Part shown: in pieces, positions 60,901 through 64,000 of the stretch
How the letters are laid out: every line of letters starts with the position of its first letter
How positions within the stretch are numbered: the stretch's first letter is position 1
Assembly (NCBI RefSeq): GCF_043641665.1
Contig: NC_092189.1
Location: 19,387,333-19,451,332, forward strand
Source of the DNA: Enoplosus armatus
Lineage: Eukaryota > Chordata > Actinopteri > Centrarchiformes > Enoplosidae
DNA: 64,000 nt
Direction of reading: 5' to 3'
Program-made: the position numbers and the translations under genes
Notes under the pieces: model-generated
Database searches by the model: none
What the model saw: only the letters and a program-made list of their open reading frames with translations
What the model was told of the DNA's origin: nothing

Positions 60901-63900
60901 ATTCCTTTACGGTTCTCATCCCTTAATGGTGCCGGAAAATATGGGGTACCTTTTGCAAATATTTATTTGTTCATTCTCCAGCTTAGTTGCTGAGATGCAT
61001 GGTCATTTCCCACACATTACAGCTTTACATCTCTCAATCAAAATGTATATTTTAACACTCCACTGAATTGTAATTCTGCCTGTGCACACAGTTTCAGTAA
61101 ATATGCTAGGCTAAAGTTGAATATATAATGAATAAATATATTTATGGAAATAATTTAAATATTAATAATATAATATTTAACTTTGTTTTCAGTTCCATAA
61201 GAGAAGAGACAACATAGTTTAAGTATTTTAAAAACCTGTCTGATTGCTCAAGTCTTTGTTGCCTCATTTTTTAAGTCTGGTGTTTATATTTTTCAACAAT
61301 TAAGCTGGTGAATAAACTATCACCATACTTTATAGGACTAAAATCTAAATTTGAAAAAAAAAATAAGACCCAGCTTGTGGTGAATAAATGAAATATGGAA
61401 AGAAAATCCAGATTTAAACTGTCTGTGATGTCACTGTCAACAGTGAACCTCCATCACACTGGCAGTGCACCACACAGATTGACCAATATTTCATAGTCAT
61501 TAAAAGACACGTTAACCCCTCTCTGTATGCATTGTTCTGCTGTCCAGTTTATGCACAGAAACATTTAATTTGGCGGTGCTAAAAAGCACTTTACAACACA
61601 GAAGCCAAAAGGAAACACTGAAGAGCAGCTCTTGTACATGTGCTTTGGTTCTAACTCGAAGCAGGTTCGTACCAGGCTTGGAAAAGCTGTCTTGACTAAA
61701 TTATGACCACGAGTGAATTATGTCTCTTTCTGGTAAAGATGTGCTTAAAAAGTAGTCAGTAGAAAACACATCATAAAATTTTATGACATCAAGGCAAGGG
61801 GGCAAGGAAAGCACAATGAATCTTCGATCTCCTTCTCAGGATCCATTCGCTCACCATATGATTCTTCTGTCGGGTGGAGGAGGTCTCAGTGAGGTCTGAC
61901 CTCACAGCAGGTGTGTGGATACAACATAAAAAATGTGTGTTCATGTACAGTAAACTCTGAATTAAACAATTAAGTCTTAAGGAGCACCGTAAACATTTCT
62001 GAAGGGCGTCTTTGAGGAAACTTCAGGGGTTGAAATCAAGAGAAAGAAGTCCCATTTTTTTCACAGCAGTAGTAAAGCAGCAGAGGATTTAAGAGTGTGT
62101 GCATGTCAGTGAGAGAGTGTGTTTCAACTTTATTTCAGGTAAACCCAGGGAGATTACCTTATTGTCTTTCTCATTTACAAGAAAGGCCTAACAAAATTGC
62201 AGTCAAAATCACATAAGCACTGAGCTGAAAACTGCTGAGTCCTCAGCAAGCAACAACAAGCCGGCAGGTGACAAATCTGAATAGATCTTGGATAAACAAA
62301 ATATACACAAATCTTTATTTAGTTTGCTTTAACAAATCATGCTTATTGTATTGTGCACTGAATTCTCAAAATATCTACTCAAAAAGTTGAGTTTAACGCA
62401 ATTCTGCACAATCCAGGTGTAAATGGGAATCTTATGAATGCACGTGGACTTCACAGCATCCTTTAAAGTTAGTTCTCATTTTGTCACTGTTTGTACATAC
62501 TGCATCACTGATTCTGTACATGTTGACACTATTCCAGGGGGTTTCCAGTGATCTTTTACTGGAGCATGTGGTTACATGAAGAGGTAAGAGAGGATTGACC
62601 TTCAAAGGACTGAGCCTGTTATTCTGTATAATCATGGTAATCTGTGAGGTTACAGTTACATTTGAGCCTTCTCAGTGTTCTTGTTGTCACATGGAGGTGA
62701 TCAACAGGCAACAATTTAGCCGATTAAATTTCCAGTTAATTGAAAGCTGCTTGGATAAAACAAAGCAATTTAAAGATTTAGATTTCTTTAAACAGACACT
62801 TTAAATGTTTACTCTGCTGTCTGTATGTTTCAGGTAATTTACTGGAGACAACAGAAAGCAGAGTAAAGCATTCTGCCTTTTTAAATTGCACTTAGACATC
62901 GTTTGATAAAGCAGGAGTGCACTTTTATTGTAGTGTGAGCTAGCTGAATACCCAGTTTAACACAGACAGCTATTAGCTTTTGGGTAACATAATGCACCCT
63001 CTGCCAGCCATACTGTGAGCCTTCAGCTCTTGGGCAACAGTTTGTGTGAACACTGAATTATCACAGTACATATACAACTTGGCTAACTCAACAGAATTCA
63101 CTAGAGGCTAATTTCTGTGCTGCTTCTGGTTGATAAAAAATATTCTGCCAGTTAATTTGTCTTCAGTTTTCAGAAGCTTATCAATGCTATCACAGTTTTT
63201 ACTTTGAAAACATCTTATATGCACAATTTCCTGAATTGAATTTGGGCCTAATTACTGTGGCAGTTCCCATCATTTGTCACCAAATCAATTTATACAACAT
63301 TACTGAATACACAGACTCCAAAACTGCATAGTGTTCCCATGGCTGTTAGGAGATTTGTGACATTTGTGGTATAACACTCCTGCTTGCCATTTTGTACCCA
63401 TGAAGGCCTCACCGCTGACTAAACATGGTGGTACCCTGACAAATTCAACACTCACTCACTCACCTACTCACTCACTCGCTGCTATTTCAGTGTGTAAGAA
63501 TATACAACTGACACAGCTACAGCCAGACAGCCAGGCACTCAGCTGTTGATTGAGGGATCACGAGCGAAACGAGATGTTGCTAATTCCAAAAGGTGCAGAG
63601 ATAGAGAGAAATAGCTGTGGGTCTCCTCTGCATTACAGAGGAATGTCACCCAGCGAGGAGCCCTCTGATACAAGCGGCCAAAAGACGAATCTTCTCCCCT
63701 GCCGCAGTGGTAGAGGAAAGAGGAAGAAGGATAGCTGCCGCTCCTTGACGACAGGTTGAAGACGCAGCTGACACAAACTGTCACCCAACTCCCAGGTGCA
63801 CCCGCAGGTCTTACGGGTTTTGCGACACCCACACTTTCACAGAAACATGATTCCACCCCCTCCACTTTTTCCTAAGATAGTCATTGATGAAACAAAACTA

Positions 63901-64000
63901 AAATATGTAAAAATAGTACTTCAGATAATGAGTTCCCCATACATGAAAACCTATTGGTCAAGTGAGATCGATGGAACGGCCATCCAGCCAATCACAGCCA
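57916..64000. other. Intergenic stretch, no gene supported
   Basis: Holds a strong CTCF-like word CCACTAGAGGGAGCGG (58578-58593), TG-rich sequence at 60608-60660 and a CTCA tetranucleotide patch at 63451-63480. Several stretches of higher complexity (59760-60110, 60190-60560, 63530-63870) could be conserved regulatory DNA. The 69-aa frame at 63550-63759 and the 93-aa frame at 58149-58430 show no recognisable domain. Confidence 0.4.

Overview
This is a eukaryotic nuclear segment, almost certainly from a ray-finned (probably percomorph) fish. Coding exons are short and separated by GT-AG introns, the proteins match vertebrate families along their full length, and the spaces between genes carry CA/GA/TCTA microsatellites and repeat families I recognise as common in teleost genomes. 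I see no operons, CRISPR arrays, tRNAs or rRNAs.

All four supportable genes lie between about 28 and 48 kb. From left to right they are eif4e (minus strand, 7 coding exons, 216 aa, cap-binding translation initiation factor), adh5 (minus, 9 exons, 376 aa, class III alcohol dehydrogenase / glutathione-dependent formaldehyde dehydrogenase), gar1 (minus, 5 or 6 coding exons, H/ACA snoRNP protein with two Gly-Arg-rich tails) and a second, non-class-III medium-chain alcohol dehydrogenase (plus, 9 exons, 383 aa). I assembled each gene exon by exon, and the splice phases and residue counts close. The two ADH genes share the same exon layout and are a duplicated pair with gar1 sitting between them. 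gar1 and the second ADH appear to fire head to head from a region of less than 200 bp.

The left flank (1 to about 28 kb) and right flank (about 48 to 64 kb) contain no gene I can support. They hold transposon relics: a 716-bp hAT-type element with an 8-bp target duplication and a surviving first transposase exon, a Tc1/mariner remnant, a fold-back element, and several copies of a shared retroelement-like tail. They also hold microsatellites, a degenerate 55-bp tandem repeat, a perfect 19-bp hairpin, and a few stretches that look like conserved regulatory DNA but need alignment to prove it.

I found no undescribed multi-gene system. The most interesting signals are the uneven exon-by-exon divergence of the ADH pair, loss of the glutathione-binding residues in the second ADH, the divergent gar1/ADH promoter, and the hAT relic.
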